Below are positions 42,408-54,663 of a DNA stretch of 64,000 bases, in pieces. Location: the NCBI GenBank assembly GCA_034096865.1, contig JAWQFJ010005692.1:1-64000 (forward strand), given 5' to 3'. The notes below the pieces were generated by a model, which was not told where the DNA came from, did no database searches, and was given only the letters and a program-made list of their open reading frames with translations. Every line of letters starts with the position of its first letter. The first letter of the stretch is position 1. A program made the position numbers and the translations under genes. Origin of the DNA: Theodoxus fluviatilis. Its lineage: Eukaryota; Mollusca; Gastropoda; Cycloneritida; Neritidae.

Positions 42408-45352
42408 TGTCGTATGATAGGCGACAATGAAGGGTGATGTGGGTTATTCGTCCCCTTTGTAAATAAGTAGTGTATAAATTTTCTCCGTGTTGACGCTCGT
42501 GCATTTGCCGCCGCGGGCGTGGCTAGCGTGTAGCGGAGTGGTCGCTGTATCACTCTGAGGGGGATACGGGGGGTCTCCGAAGGGGGGTATGAGTTGAATC
42601 TGCGGGGTTCACTCGATCTCTCGCAAGGGGGGCTGATAGCCCGCCAGGTTTCGTTAAGTAGTGATTGGAGAAGATCGGAGAGGCGGGAAATTCCTCATTA
42701 GTGATTGGTGAATAATCACGTGAGAAGAAGACACCGAGGCTCGATTGCGCCTTAGCGCGCAGATGCATTCGGTCGACCCTGGACGGAGGGAGCGAGCGCA
42801 CATCCCCGGTGTCGCTAACGCTGAAGCTGCACGGTGCGGCTTATGGGCGAAGTCTGGTCGCCCATGGTGGAATTTTCTCCGTGTTCAACTACTAGTCCGA
42901 GTTGACACGTGAGAAGGGGAGAGGAGTCTTCCTGGAGACTAGGACGAAGTTTTCCGTGGATCACACCACAGCCTGGACTGAGGTGATTATTGCCGTCTCG
43001 CCATATTGCTTTTTGCCACGTGGGGTATTTGATCGTTAATCCGGGCGGGGAATAGGTCATCCGTTTGGGTATGGGTGATTCGTATCTTTAAAGTCTGAAG
43101 TAAATCCATGTGGGAATGATTTATCGACTTATTTTATGAGTGAATGAATGTTAACTCGAATTTTCTTGCCGGGAATGAGTAAGCAGTTCAACTAGGGCGG
43201 CTGGACTAAATGCATCGCTAAAATATTGAATCTCGTTCGAGTAAATTCTATGGGGGAAAAGGGTAATTGCTTATTGGGGCAAAACGTTGTGTGTTGCAGG
43301 CTGAGAAAATTGCTGGAATAGCTGTTGGGCTGTTTGGCTATTCACGTTTGGGCGCCTTAGCTACGGAGCTAGTGGCTGCGTGTCGGGTTACCTACGGTCC
43401 ACTGATCCACCAGTCTACTTTCGTGCCTACGGAATTCCCCGAGTACTGCATCTTCTTGGTGGAGCCCTGCAGTGCTGTCTTCCCGAGCCCACGCGGGTGG
43501 AGTTCGTGGCATCTGGACGCCTCCGAGGGAATGCTACGCCGACTGTGAGAAGTCCGAGCGTGAGGCTGGAGCGTCGGTTGAAACAGTAGTGTTTCGTCTA
43601 GCCGTCTAGTCCCAACGGCTGGTGCAAGTATCGTTTTCTTGTTCGTTATGACAGGTCGGGAACTGCTTGGTTAAGAGTCTAACGAAGTCCACTTTGGGTA
43701 AAGTGAGAGAAGTCCGCACAAGCGGCCTGAACAATTAGGAGGACATTGTATCAGAGGCAGAGAGAGGGGGGGATCGCTAGCGTGTACATTCGTTGTAGGC
43801 GATGTCGTAACGCGGCTATATTGTCACAGGCGAATATGTGACGAGAGGGGAGCGATTTATAAACTGGTTCTTCCGTAGGACGATATTTATCGCTCTAGCT
43901 CTGAATGACTGTGGTATTTCTGCCGTGGCTTGGAATCGCCTTCTAAACTGTTATTGACTTGAGGGAATTAAGCGTAGTGCTTGCAAGTCAGGGAAAGGAA
44001 TCTCACGACAGACAAGAGAGGGAAAGGACTTTATTTATGGGAAGGGGTTCTATCTTGTCTGGACACCGGGCGACGCCCGACGTGTGTTGGTTATGTGAGT
44101 ATTAGCCGAGACTTCAGAGAAACTGTGGTTGAGTGCAGTGACTTGTTCGAGTGTTTTGGGAACAGTGTCTTCTTTTCAGGGGAACTGAAAAGAGGTGGAA
44201 GTGAGTTTGGTTATTTTAGGGATTCTTTTGTGAGATTTATTTGCATTTTTTTTATTGCTGTGCTGTTCTGGCCACGTGAGCTCGGAGGAAAGCCACGTGG
44301 AGGTCAGAGTACGCTGGACTGGAAAGCGTGCGTTTGGCGAGGGATTGGTAAGGTTGCTCCTTTTATCTAGTCTCTTCATTTACCGTTTATTCGACGTAGA
44401 GTGTTACACGTGTGAGCGTGAGTTCGTGTGAGCTGCCGGACGAGGAACGTCCGCTTGCGTGAAAGCTGAGTGGAGTGGGTGCACGCTCGCTTTGTTTACG
44501 TTTTCTTTTGGCTGCCTGCTGTTCGGCTAGTGACGTCACCACTGGCGGAAGTAGGGGAAGCCGGAGGGGAAGGGGGTTCCCTGGAATGCCGCGCCGCCGC
44601 GCGCGCTGTTGTGTACGAGAGAGCGAGTGACTGGCGGCTGCTATACTCGCTGTTGTGTATGGGAGAGGGAGTGACTGACGGTCACGTCTTAGTTGCTGAT
44701 GTTGTTGTGTTTTATTTCTGCGTTTAAAAGAATTATTGCTAGTTCTGAAGGGGTGTCAGAATTTGTAGTAGGAGTGGTTGTGGAGTATTGTGTTGGTTTT
44801 ATAGTTGAATTTATTTCAGTTTCGGGCGAGATTGTGAGTGGAAGAGGAAATAGGGAGATTGTTATTTTTTGCACCTTATTCATTACCCTAGTCACTGGTG
44901 ACTTAGGTGTTGTTTGAATAGAGGTATTGGTGGTTGTTGATTTGTTTCCCATTTCCCTGTTTGAGGATTCGTTGTTGTTTATTTGCTTGTGATTCCTGAC
45001 AGGAAGCAGAGGAGTGCCACCTTACCTGCTGCCTGTCTTTCCTTTGGTTTATTTTGCTTTCTTTTCTGTTTGCACTTTTATTCAGCTTTCCCTCCTTTGC
45101 GGTCCAGTGCCGCCAGGAGGTGCCTTAGCCTTGAATAAACTTGTTAATTGTTTTCAACTTGATTCAGTGGTCTGTAATTTATTGGAGTCTTGGATTTTGC
45201 TTACTGTTTGTGGTGTCCCCCCAAGGAGTGGAGGTTGGTTTAGTTGTAAACCATTTTTTGTTTATCAGGGTTACATCTCCCGGAGACGATTATATCGTTC
45301 TCTGGGAAGACCCCTTTAACTTCTGAAGTTTTAGATAAGCATAAACGCGACA
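42408..45352. mobile_element. 2.9-kb LTR-like unit, copy 1
   Basis: Starts TGTCGTATGATAGGCGACA and ends CATAAACGCGACA, so TG...CA with inverted TGTCG ends. Flanked by TAGTC (42403-42407 and 45353-45357). A TATAAA at 42473 and AATAAA at 45134 lie near the two ends. No long ORF; no internal direct terminal repeat seen. Reads as a solo LTR of a Gypsy-type element, unusually long. Confidence 0.75.
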
Positions 45353-45357
45353 TAGTC

Positions 45358-45783
45358 TTTTAACTCTACTGGGCTGACATAAGCCACGCCACACACCGGG
45401 CTGACAGCAGTCACACCACGATTCCTGCAACACTCCCAAGAGCGAGGTTGCCTTCGCGCCCATAAATCAGCGACTGACAATATAAAACCCTCACCCCCAA
45501 AAGAAAACGTGATCATCTCAGGCAACTTCTTCTTTCCACAAATTCCCGTGCGAAACCGCGCCGAGCTCGCTCACCCCGTCCATTCGCACGCGGAACGGGA
45601 AACGCACAGAAGAGGCACGTGACAACGCATCACAAACACCCTACACACCACGCACACACACACAAATCCGCCCACCCCAAAATTAACCCCTTCACCACTA
45701 GCAACCTGCTCGCGATATGCATAAAGTAACATGCACCACAGATTTTACGTAAGTTTTGTTTTGTTTTTTATGTGTGTTTACAG
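45358..45783. other. 5' flank of SWIM/YqaJ gene 2
   Basis: C/A-rich. Ends in a pyrimidine tract and TTTACAG acceptor at 45783; no other element recognised. Confidence 0.4.
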
Positions 45784-47019
45784 AGATCTGCATGCTGAGA
45801 CGAAGATGCCCTAGCTGCTGAAGATGTCTAGTGTGGAGCGATTCTTCAGCAGCAGAGAAAAGAAGCTGGATGCGAAAGCGACCAACATGCATGAGGACAA
45901 CTATGTCAACTACATCAGGTTCTGTTCCTCTGACCGCGGCACCCACTGCAAGGCAGAGATCCGAGCTGAGATGAGAGCCACTGTGGTGTATGTTGTCGAC
46001 CTGCTGCTGTCTCCTGAAGCCGTTGTTCTGGAGTCCCAGTGGCAATGTGCTGCGGGCATGGGCCCCTCTGCTCGCTGCAAACATGTTTGCTGTATCCTGT
46101 TCGGGCTGACGGAGTGTGCGGAATCAAAGGCATTCAAAACCTTGGAAACGTGCACGCAGCAGCTGAGGACCTTCCACAAAGCCAAGAAGCACCTGGGATC
46201 TCCTGTCAAAGGAGAGCGGCTGAAACTGCCCGTGAAGAAGAACTTGGACTTCGACCCACGACCAGCCAGCTTCCGTGGGGACAAGGCCTACCAGGACTTT
46301 TTCCAGAATTCGCTGATGAACTCCAGGGCCTTTGGAGACACACCAATCATGCAGATTGTGAAACCTGCAAACCCTTACGCCTTCAACAATAACCACGACT
46401 ACATGGAGATGTCACCTGCACACCACTTCCTTGCATCATCTGGTCTGACAACTGTCACAGAGGAAGAGAGAAACAGTGTTGAAAGAAACACAAGGGACAA
46501 TGTGAAACTTTGGCGAAGCGAGCGACAGAAACGACTGTGCTCATCTCAGTTCGGGACGGTGTGCAAGCTGACAGAGGGCTGACAAGAAAACAGCTGAGCG
46601 TTTTGTGTGACAGGCAGTTTTCGAGCGCTGCCTGCACCCATGGCCGTATGTACGAAGAAGTTGTTGTACAGCGGTACGAACGAGAAACACGGTGCCAGAC
46701 CCAGAAGTGTGGTCTGTTTATATCGGAAGAACTGCCCTTCCTTGCCAGCACGCCAGACAGAGACGTCAACGACAGGGTGGTGCTTGAGGTCAAGTGTCCG
46801 TACACTGCCAGACACATGATGGTCACATCCAAGACTGTGCCGTACATTACCAGTGAGAATGGTAATCTGGGGCTGAAGAAAACCCATGAGTACTTTTTTC
46901 AAGTGCAGGGACAGATGTTCTGTGTGGGGGAGAAGGTGCAGCTGGCACATTTCTGTGTCTTTACCTTCAAAGACTTCAAAATCATCCCAGTAAGCAGGAG
47001 CACAAGAGAGTGGTGCTAA
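45784..47019 (+). pseudogene. SWIM zinc finger/YqaJ gene 2, frameshifted and 3'-truncated
   Basis: After the acceptor a frame has a TAG at 45812, then MSSVERFFSSREKKLDAKAT from 45824. The SWIM motif is C75, C85 and H87; Trp73 replaces the usual first Cys. The frame ends at 46582 after FGTVCKLTEG. The YqaJ part continues in another frame: HGRMYEEVVVQRYERE (Glu), FLASTPDRD (Asp), VVLEVKCPYTAR (Glu-x-Lys) and YFFQVQGQM (Gln). A one-base shift near 46575 explains both. After KDFKIIPVSR (46999) homology stops; the missing C-terminus is at 55290-55430. Confidence 0.75.
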
Positions 47020-47033
47020 CAGCTTTAACACCC

Positions 47034-47926
47034 ACACAAGAAAAGGAAGCTTAAGGACAAGGAAGCCACCAAAGATGACAACCATAATGCCTCAAAGAGG
47101 TAGAAGAGGCAATAGCGCACACAGAGACAAACACAGCAAAATGACCCGACGGCATCACCATGCAATCCGTAAAGACGAGGAAATGGTCCTCGGAAACACT
47201 GGCTATCCTATTCAACATCTGGCTACACACAGGCAGAGTGCCTGCGGAGGTGAAGAGTGCAAGAACTGTGTTATTGCCAAAAAGCCTAGATACGGAAGAA
47301 CTCAAGAACATCAACAACTGGAGACCCCTCACAATAGGCAGTATACTTCTGAGATTGTACTGTAAAATTATGGCAAAAAGAATCCTTCCACTGGTCCCAC
47401 TCCATCCAGCCCAGAAAGGGTTCATGCCTAACCCAGGAGTTGCCTTCAATACATTCTTACTGAATAGAATAGTAAAGAAAGCCAAGAAAAGGACAGGACA
47501 GCTGGCAGTAGCACTCCTATATCTAGCAATGGCGTTTGATACCATTTCACACAATCTAGTGAGGAAGGGACTCATCAGAATGGGCTTCCCAAAGAAGTTC
47601 ATAGAAATTGTCAATTACCTGTACACAGATGCCACTACGAAAATACAGGTGGGAAAAGACCACTGTGAATCCATTCACATAAAACAGGGAGTAAAACAGG
47701 GAGACCCCTTATCGCCCATCTTGTTCAACATAGCCCTCGATCCTCTCTTCCACCTGTTTGAAGAAGGGACACCCTGGAAGTGCGATCAGGCAGAGATTTC
47801 TGCAATGGGGTACGCAGACGATACGGTCGTACTATCGGATAGTGTCGAAGGCATGGTGCAAAATCTCAGCTTTGTGTAACGATTCTGCGATCCTCCAGCT
47901 AAATCCCAAGAAAAGCTATGCCTTCC
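47034..47926 (+). pseudogene. Non-LTR reverse transcriptase, 5' piece
   Basis: Fingers and palm of a reverse transcriptase: PDGIT, NNWRPLTIGSILLRLYCKIM, QKGFMPNPG, YLAMAFDTISHN, IKQGVKQGDPLSPILFN and the catalytic GYADDTVVLSD at about 47807-47840. An in-frame TGA stands before PDGIT and a frameshift follows at about 47870. It looks most like the R2/NeSL side of non-LTR elements (inference). It is interrupted at 47926 by LTR copy 2 and continues at 50841. Confidence 0.75.
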
Positions 47927-50835
47927 TGTCGCATGATAGGCGACAAAGAAGGGTGATGTGGGTTATTCGTCCCCTTTGTAAATAAGTAGTGTATAAATCT
48001 TCTCCGTGTTGACGCTCGTGCGCTTGTCGCCGCGGGCGTGGCTATCGTGTAGCGGAGTGTCGCTGCATCACTCTGAGGGGGGTATGAGAGGGGTCTCCGA
48101 AGGGGGTATGAGTTGAATCTGCGGGGTTCACTCGATCTCTCGCAAGGGGGGTTGATAGCCCGCCGGGTTTTGTTAGGTAGTGATTGGAGAAGATCGGAGA
48201 GGCGGGAAATTCCTCATTAGTGATTGGTGAATAATCACGTGAGAAGAAGACACCGAGGCTCGATTGCGCCTTAGCGCGCAGATGCATTCGGTCGGCCCTG
48301 GACGGAGGGAGCGAGCGGCACATCCCCGGTGTCGCTAACGCTGAAGCTGCACGGTGCGGCTTATGGGCGAAGTCTGGTCGCCCATGGTGGAATTTTCTCC
48401 GTGTTCAACTACTAGTTCGAGTTGACACGTGAGAAGGGGAGAGGAGTCTTCCTGGAGACTAGGACGAAGTTTTCCGTGGATCACACCACAGCCTGGACTG
48501 AGGTGATTATTGCCGTCTCGCCATATTGCTTTTTGCCACGTGGGGTATTTGATTGTTAATCCGGGCGGGGAATAGGTCATCCGTTTGGGTATGGGTGATT
48601 CGTATCTTTAAAGTCTGAAGTAAATCCATGTGGGAATGATTTATCGACTTATTTTATGAGTGAATGAATGTTAATTCGAATTTTTCTGCCGGGAATGAGT
48701 AAGCAGTTCCACTGGGGCGGCTGGACAAAATGCATCGCTAAAATATTGAGTCTCGCTCGAGTAAATTCTATGGGGGAAAGAGTAATTGCTTATTGGGGCG
48801 AAACGTTGTGTGTTGCAGGCTGAGAAAATTGCTGGAATAGCTGTTGGGCTGTTTGGCTATTTGCGGTTGGGCGCCTTAGCTGCGGGAGCTAGTGGCTGCG
48901 TGTCGGGTTATCTACGGTCCACTGATCCACCAGTCTACTTTCGTGCCTACGGAATTCCACGAGTGCTGCATCTTCTTGGTGGAGCCCTGCAGTGCTGTCT
49001 TCTCGAGCCCACGCGGGTGGAGTTCGTGGCATCTGGACGCCTCCGAGGGAATGCTACGCCGACTGTGAGAAGTCCGAGCGTGAGGCTGGAGCGTCGGTTG
49101 AAACACAGTAGTGTTTCGTCTAGCCGTCTAGTCCCAACGGCTGGTGCAAGTATCGTTTTCTTGTTCGTTATGACAGGTCGGGAACTGCTTGGTTAAGAGT
49201 CTAACGAAGTCCACTTTGGGTAAAGTGAGAGAAGTCCGCACAAGCGGCCTGAACAATTAGGAGGACATTGTATCAGAGGCAGAGGGAGGGGAGGATCGCT
49301 AGCGTGTACATTCGTTGTAGGCGGTGTCGTAACGCAGCTATATTGTCACAGGCGAATATGTGACGAGAGGGGAGCGATTTATAAACTGGTTCTTCCGTAG
49401 GACGATATTTATCGCTCTAGCTCTGAATGACTGTGGTATTTCTGTCGTAGTTTGGAATCGTCTTCTAAACTGTTATTGACTCGAGGGAATTAAGCGTAGT
49501 GCTTGCAAGTCAGGGAAAGGAATCTCACGACAGACAAGAGGGGGAAAGGACTTTATTTATGGGAAGGGGTTCTATCTTGTCTGGACACCGGGCGACGCCC
49601 GACGTGTGTTGGTTATGCGAGTATTAGCCGAGACTTCAGAGAAACTGTGGTTGAGTGCAGTGACTTATTCGAGTGTTTTGAGAACAGTGTCTTCTTCTCA
49701 GGGGAACTGAAAAGAGGTGGAAGTGAGTTTGGGTTACTCCAGGGATTTCTTGTGTGAGAATTGGATGTGGTTATCGCTGTGTTCGTCTGGTTACGTGAGC
49801 CGGGGGAGAGCCACGTAGAGTCAGCGTACGCTAGCCTGGGAGAAGCGTACTGTGAGCGATACGATGGTAAGATGGTTTCTTTCTTGTTTATTCTCCACGT
49901 GTTATTGTTGTTTTGACGTGAAGTGCCCTTTCGTGCGCGTGAGAGTCGCGTGAGCTTGCTGTGTGAGGGGTAACTGCATGCGTGAGAGCGAAGCGGAGTG
50001 GGGCTTGCTTTGTTTATGTTGCTGGTTACCGGTCGTCCAACCGGAAACGCCACCGCTTGGGGGAAGCGAGGGGTGGCCGAGGAATGCGGAGGGGGTTTTG
50101 CTAGCGTGCCGCTGGCTGCTGTTTGTGATGTTATGTATCGGGAGCGAGTGACCGGCTGTCGCACCCTGTGTGTTGTTGGTTTTTGCTGTTGTTGTGTTGG
50201 TGGATTATTGGGGGTTGTGAAGTGTTTATTGGAGTTTGCAGTGGACTTTGTGGTGAAGTGTTTGGTTTGGAGTATAGCTGAATTTATTTCAGTTTCTTGA
50301 GAAATGGTGGGAGGAAGAACGGATTCTTGAGATTGTTGTGTGTTTTGTGTTTTATTGGTTAACCCTAGTCACCGGTGACTTAGGTGTTAGTTCGAATAGA
50401 GGTATTGGTGGTCGCTGATTGTTTCCCATTTCCCTGTTTGAGGATTCGTTTGCTGTTTATTTGCTTGTGATTCTTGACAGGAAGCAGAGGAGTGCTACCT
50501 TACCTGCTACCTGTCTTTCCTTTGGTTTATTTTGCTTTTCTTTTCTGTTTATATTTTTATTCAGCTTTCCCTCCTTTGCGGTCCGGTGCCGCCAGGGGGG
50601 TGCCTTAGCCTTGAATAAACTTGTTAATTGTTTTCAACTTGATTCAGTGGTCTGTAATTTATTTGAGTTTTGGATTTTTTTTTCTTGTTGTTTGTGGTGT
50701 CACCCCCAAGGAGTGGAGGTTAGTTTAGTTGTAAACTAATTTTTGCTTATCCAGGTTACATCTCCTGGAGACGATTACATCGTTCTCTGGGAAGGAACCC
50801 TTAACTTCTAAAGTTAGATAAGCATAAACGCGACA
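47927..50835. mobile_element. 2.9-kb LTR-like unit, copy 2, inside a LINE
   Basis: Starts TGTCGCATGATAGGCGACA and ends CATAAACGCGACA, flanked by CTTCC (47922-47926 and 50836-50840). Removing it with one CTTCC restores an open LINE frame (KSYAFHIHARSK). Mostly close to copy 1, except for a diverged block (about 44230-44700 versus 49740-50280). TATAAA at 47992, AATAAA near 50614. Confidence 0.85.
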
Positions 50836-50840
50836 CTTCC

Positions 50841-51402
50841 ATATACATGCAAGGTCAAAGACCCAAATAGTCAATAATGTTCCACCATACCAACTGAACA
50901 ACCAAGACCTAAACTGGATATCCCCACACAAGACCACAAAATATCTTGGGAAAGAAATAGGTCCATGGTATGGGATCAAGGCCAAGAACATGAGTGAACA
51001 ACTTGAAATATGGGGGGAGAGAGTCAGCAAAGCCCCACTAAAACTTAGGCAAAAACTAGAGGTCTGGAAGACCACGGTGATACCCAGAGTCCAAGCCGCC
51101 CTAACCCTCACGTCGCCTTCACAAGAGAACCTCAAGAAATATGACAGGATAATAAGAGTGTACATCAAGAAAGCTCTACACCTACACGAGACCACCACTG
51201 ACCCCAGTATCTACTCCAAGACATCACAGGGAGGGGTAGGGGTAATATCACTGCTAAAGAAATTGCCATACAATGATTACGAACTCATGACAAAACTTCT
51301 GCAAACAGAAAATCCCGCCATCCAAGATCTAATCAATGCATTAGACATCAACATAATGCCAGTAGAAAAACCTCATTGCATGTGCATGAAAGAGAATTAA
51401 TT
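50841..51402 (+). pseudogene. Non-LTR reverse transcriptase, 3' piece
   Basis: Continues the frame of the 5' piece: thumb and linker with TTKYLGKEIGPWYGIKAKN, WGERVSKAPLKLRQKLEVWK, RVYIKKALHLHET and SQGGVGVISLLKKLP. The TAA is at 51398-51400. No restriction-like endonuclease motif follows, so the 3' end is truncated or replaced by the (TC)n tract. Confidence 0.7.
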
Positions 51403-51496
51403 TGTTGCGTTCCTCCTCCACCAGTAGTAACCCCTAGACAAGCGCATTGCGCAGAGCCTGTGTTTCCATAAACACAGGGGGAGGATCGTAACAGAG

Positions 51497-51545
51497 CCCC
51501 ATCCAAACCCAACCACCAGAAAGCCCCACCCCAACCACCACTCTC
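51497..51545. repeat. 22-bp minisatellite fragment, locus 2
   Basis: Starts AGAGCCCCATCCAAACCCAA, as at 54664, with about two units. Confidence 0.8.
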
Positions 51546-51852
51546 CCCCCCCCCCCCCTTCTCTGTCTCTCTCTCTCTGTCTCTCTCTCTGTCTCTCTCT
51601 CTCTGTCTCTCTCTCTCTGTCTCTCTCTCTCTGTATCTCTCTCTCTCCCTCTCTCTCTCCCTCCCTCCCTCCCTCCCTCCCTGTCTGTCTGCCTGCCTGT
51701 CTGTCTGCTTGTCTGTCTGCGTGTCTGCCTGCCGGTCTGCCTGCCTGTCTGTCGTGTCTGTCGGCCTGCGTGTCTGCCTGCCTGCGTCAGCAGCCAGGCA
51801 GCCTCTCTCCCCCTCCCTCTCTCCCTCTCTCTCTCTCTCTCTCCCTCTCTCC

Positions 51853-51905
<53 letters not shown>
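51541..51905. repeat. (TC)n/(TGTC)n low-complexity tract
   Basis: CTCT, CCTCCCT and CTGTCTGC zones, the complementary strand of the purine arrays at the window start. Confidence 0.95.
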
Positions 51906-51907
<2 letters not shown>

Positions 51908-52420
51908 GGCTATTATATTTATAATGTTTGGAGTAGTGAATTGTGAATCCAGTCACGGTGTCCCTAGTTATTCGCCTCTTACAAAGGGTGTAGGGAGACG
52001 CGGTGGGTCAATTCTTACCCCGACCTTGCAAGTAATTCATGTTTGGATATCGGGCGTGCTATTGAGTGCATTGTCATTGTTGAGCAAGTATTTGGACGAC
52101 GCTCTAACACGGACTGTTTCCACATTGTGTTCTGACCATGACAGAATATTGATTTGATGCTGAGGTGAAAAATTATGCAGTTGCACAAAAAGAAGCACCA
52201 AGACTCAGTACTGCTCAAATCAGGGAATTTTGTCAAAATGACAATGTCGATACACAGTGCTAGTGATTGGTACTCTTGAACTTGCGGGTTCCAAGATCTT
52301 AAAAAGATAGTGACCTAGAGCGATTTAACAAAACAACAATCCTCTTTGCCCCAAGGGCACAAGGATGACAGTTTTCTACATAGTTTTCTAGCTTCTTAAC
52401 TACTAGAAAGCTGCAACACG
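51906..52420. other. Unassigned, possibly degraded gag region
   Basis: Frames are broken; the fragment QKEAPRLSTAQIREFCQND at about 52180-52240 may be gag-like. Confidence 0.35.
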
Positions 52421-53295
52421 ACACGACAACTCCCTGACCAGCAGCAGAGGTTACAGTCATAGTGGCGACATTCCTGCACATGGCCGCGGCAGTTTCAGTC
52501 GTGGTGGCAATCGTGACACAAGAGGCAGACATGGACAGATTCAAAACAGATGTACACATCCTACTGTGGCGGAAGAGTTCCACATTTACAAGGGTGCCCA
52601 GCTAGAGGCAAAGAGTGCAAATTTTGCCACAAAATCGGACATTTTGCCAGAGTGTGCCGATCTTCCAAGAAAGTGAGACAACTTTCTTTCTTTCCAACAG
52701 AACAAGATGAGGAACAGGTTTCCAGCAGCGACGAGAATCTGTTCACCGTCACATTCAACAAGGGCATCCTACCAAAGAACCCCATCGTTGAAATCCACGT
52801 TTTCAACAACCCTATCAATTTTCTTGTCGACACAGGTGCAACTGTGAACATTATGTGTAGCAAAACGTTCAACCGGGTGTGCCCCAGGGTGAAACTCTCT
52901 GGACCCTCCCCTTTGATCTACGCCTATGGTTCGAGTACACCATTGCCAGTGATAGGACACTTTTCAACCCAACTTCAGTTCAAGGGCAGTAGGATCAACA
53001 CTACGTTCTACGTAGTTGAGAGTTCTTCCCGAAAGACAAATGATCTACTGAGTGCCCAGACGGCGCAATCCCTTGGTCTGATCCAGTTTGCCTTCACTGC
53101 GGTGCAGAACCCGACCACTATTCCCGAGGAGTTCCCCAGTCTATTCGACAGCAAGAGGGGTCACATCAAAGACACTAAGATCAAACTACACGTCGACCCC
53201 AGTGTTAACCCGGTGATACAAAAACACCGTCGGATTCCATTCCATATCCGTAAGGCCAGCCCAAGGCAGTCGCCGAAGGCAAGCAACAGGTAGCA
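52421..53295 (+). pseudogene. Gypsy-type gag zinc knuckle and aspartic protease
   Basis: A frame from 52550 encodes a zinc knuckle ([17 protein letters not shown]), then an aspartic protease with [12 protein letters not shown], then the first residues of the reverse transcriptase region ([12 protein letters not shown]). An upstream Arg/Gly-rich stretch is in another frame. The rest of the polymerase is missing: at 53299 the sequence switches to an unrelated duplicated segment. Described as a retrotransposon remnant. Confidence 0.75.
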
Positions 53296-53298
53296 GCA

Positions 53299-54020
53299 GC
53301 ATCAGTGGCAGCAGGAAGGTGAAGATGATGCAGAAGAGCATCGTTTGTCTTGCTCTGCCAGAGGTAGGCATATTGAGTGATGATATTCTATTGCTTTACT
53401 TATGTATTTATTGTTCCTAGATATTTTCTGAGTCAGTCTTGATACATCAGCCCACTCTCATTCTGTATACACAGAATCATAAAGAAGTGTATTAAAATAT
53501 CAAAAATGATAAATACTATTATTATCTAATGTCCTAATCATAGAACTTCAAAGTACGCTGTGTGAGTGTGTATGGTGAGTTTCCCCGAATAAAATTCTGT
53601 TCATATCTTCATTGGCAAATAAATATTGTATTCTGCAGATACCAACTCCGCAAATTGCGATACCCAGGAAAGACTTTCGTGGTGACCTCGAAAGGGCGGG
53701 TCTCATCCAGGAGTTTTTTTTTACAAACCTCGAATCCCCTGCCAGTCTGTACAAGCTGATAGGGGACACCTTTCGAGATCTCTTTGAACTTGACATGGAT
53801 GAGCCCCTCCAGTTCCAGTATATGTGGTAAGAATGTTTTTAGCAGTTTTTAATTTAGCATTTGTTATGTATGTATCACATTATTTATTATTTAATTTTTG
53901 TTATGTCGGCAGTTAAAAATCCAAACCCTAAAGTAAAAGAAAGTGTTATCCCTCCAGCTTCCTAAGCTGGATGGTACTGCAGACTTTATTGCTCTGTCTG
54001 TGTGTGGGTCTGTCTCAACT
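53299..54020. repeat. Segmental duplicate, copy 2 (partner 39319-40039)
   Basis: Holds the same two-exon hypothetical fragment (second exon 53640-53830, E to F change in the RAGLIQ segment). It replaces the expected reverse transcriptase of the Gypsy remnant. Confidence 0.9.
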
Positions 54021-54596
54021 AAACGGCTTATATGATCTGAAAAACTACTGGATGGATTTCCTTTTTTTTTTGGCACACTTACTGGAAGTTATGTCCGATG
54101 GAATGTGTCAAATGTTCAGGTTCTTGTGACTTTTAAACGTTTTTAAGTCGAAAATCTACTAAAGTATGTGAAGTTAGTGGAACAGCAAATTATAGCGTAA
54201 GCGCTCTGCTGCGCTACACTAAACTGCTGTTCCTTTTCACCACCGCTGGCGATCACGGCTCTCACCAATAAGCCGACGATAACGCTACCTAGGCCTCTCC
54301 TCGACCAGCAGACGACAGCCGTTTTAATGTACGGCTGATGAAGTCTTGAGTCATATCATAGTAATAGGCCTACAATCACATTTCACATTATTGCGGAATC
54401 TTGCCAATGAATCAAAATAAAACTTGACACAAACAAACTTTTAGTAGTTATCATTGACGGAGCAAGAGTATTAAAACAACGATTTTTTCACCCCGTGTCC
54501 ACAATATGTATCGCAAAATATTAATGTTGAATCGTCGTCCGCCACGTAACAAGTGCAATAATAAGCATTTAAAAACCTTCGTTGAACATGATGTGT
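54021..54596. other. No gene recognised
   Basis: AT-rich; starts with the tail of a dispersed repeat. Confidence 0.5.
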
Positions 54597-54663
54597 TCGT
54601 GGTCGACTGGGTACAGTCTCCGCATGCGGGTCTGTCGGTGAGGCATATGCACTGGTTCGAATC
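54597..54663 (+). repeat. tRNA-derived SINE head
   Basis: TGGTCGACTGGGT (A box-like) and CTGGTTCGAATC (B box) 50 bp apart, directly before the 22-bp minisatellite. Acceptor stems do not pair, so not a tRNA gene. Confidence 0.5.

Noticed and set aside
43267..43589. ORFs of 70-136 codons in the LTR-like units
   Set aside because: They differ in frame and length between copies 1 and 2, so no protein is conserved.
42408..50835. The two LTR-like units as the paired LTRs of a single provirus around the SWIM/YqaJ and LINE genes
   Set aside because: Each unit has its own matching 5-bp duplication on both sides (TAGTC, CTTCC), so they inserted separately.
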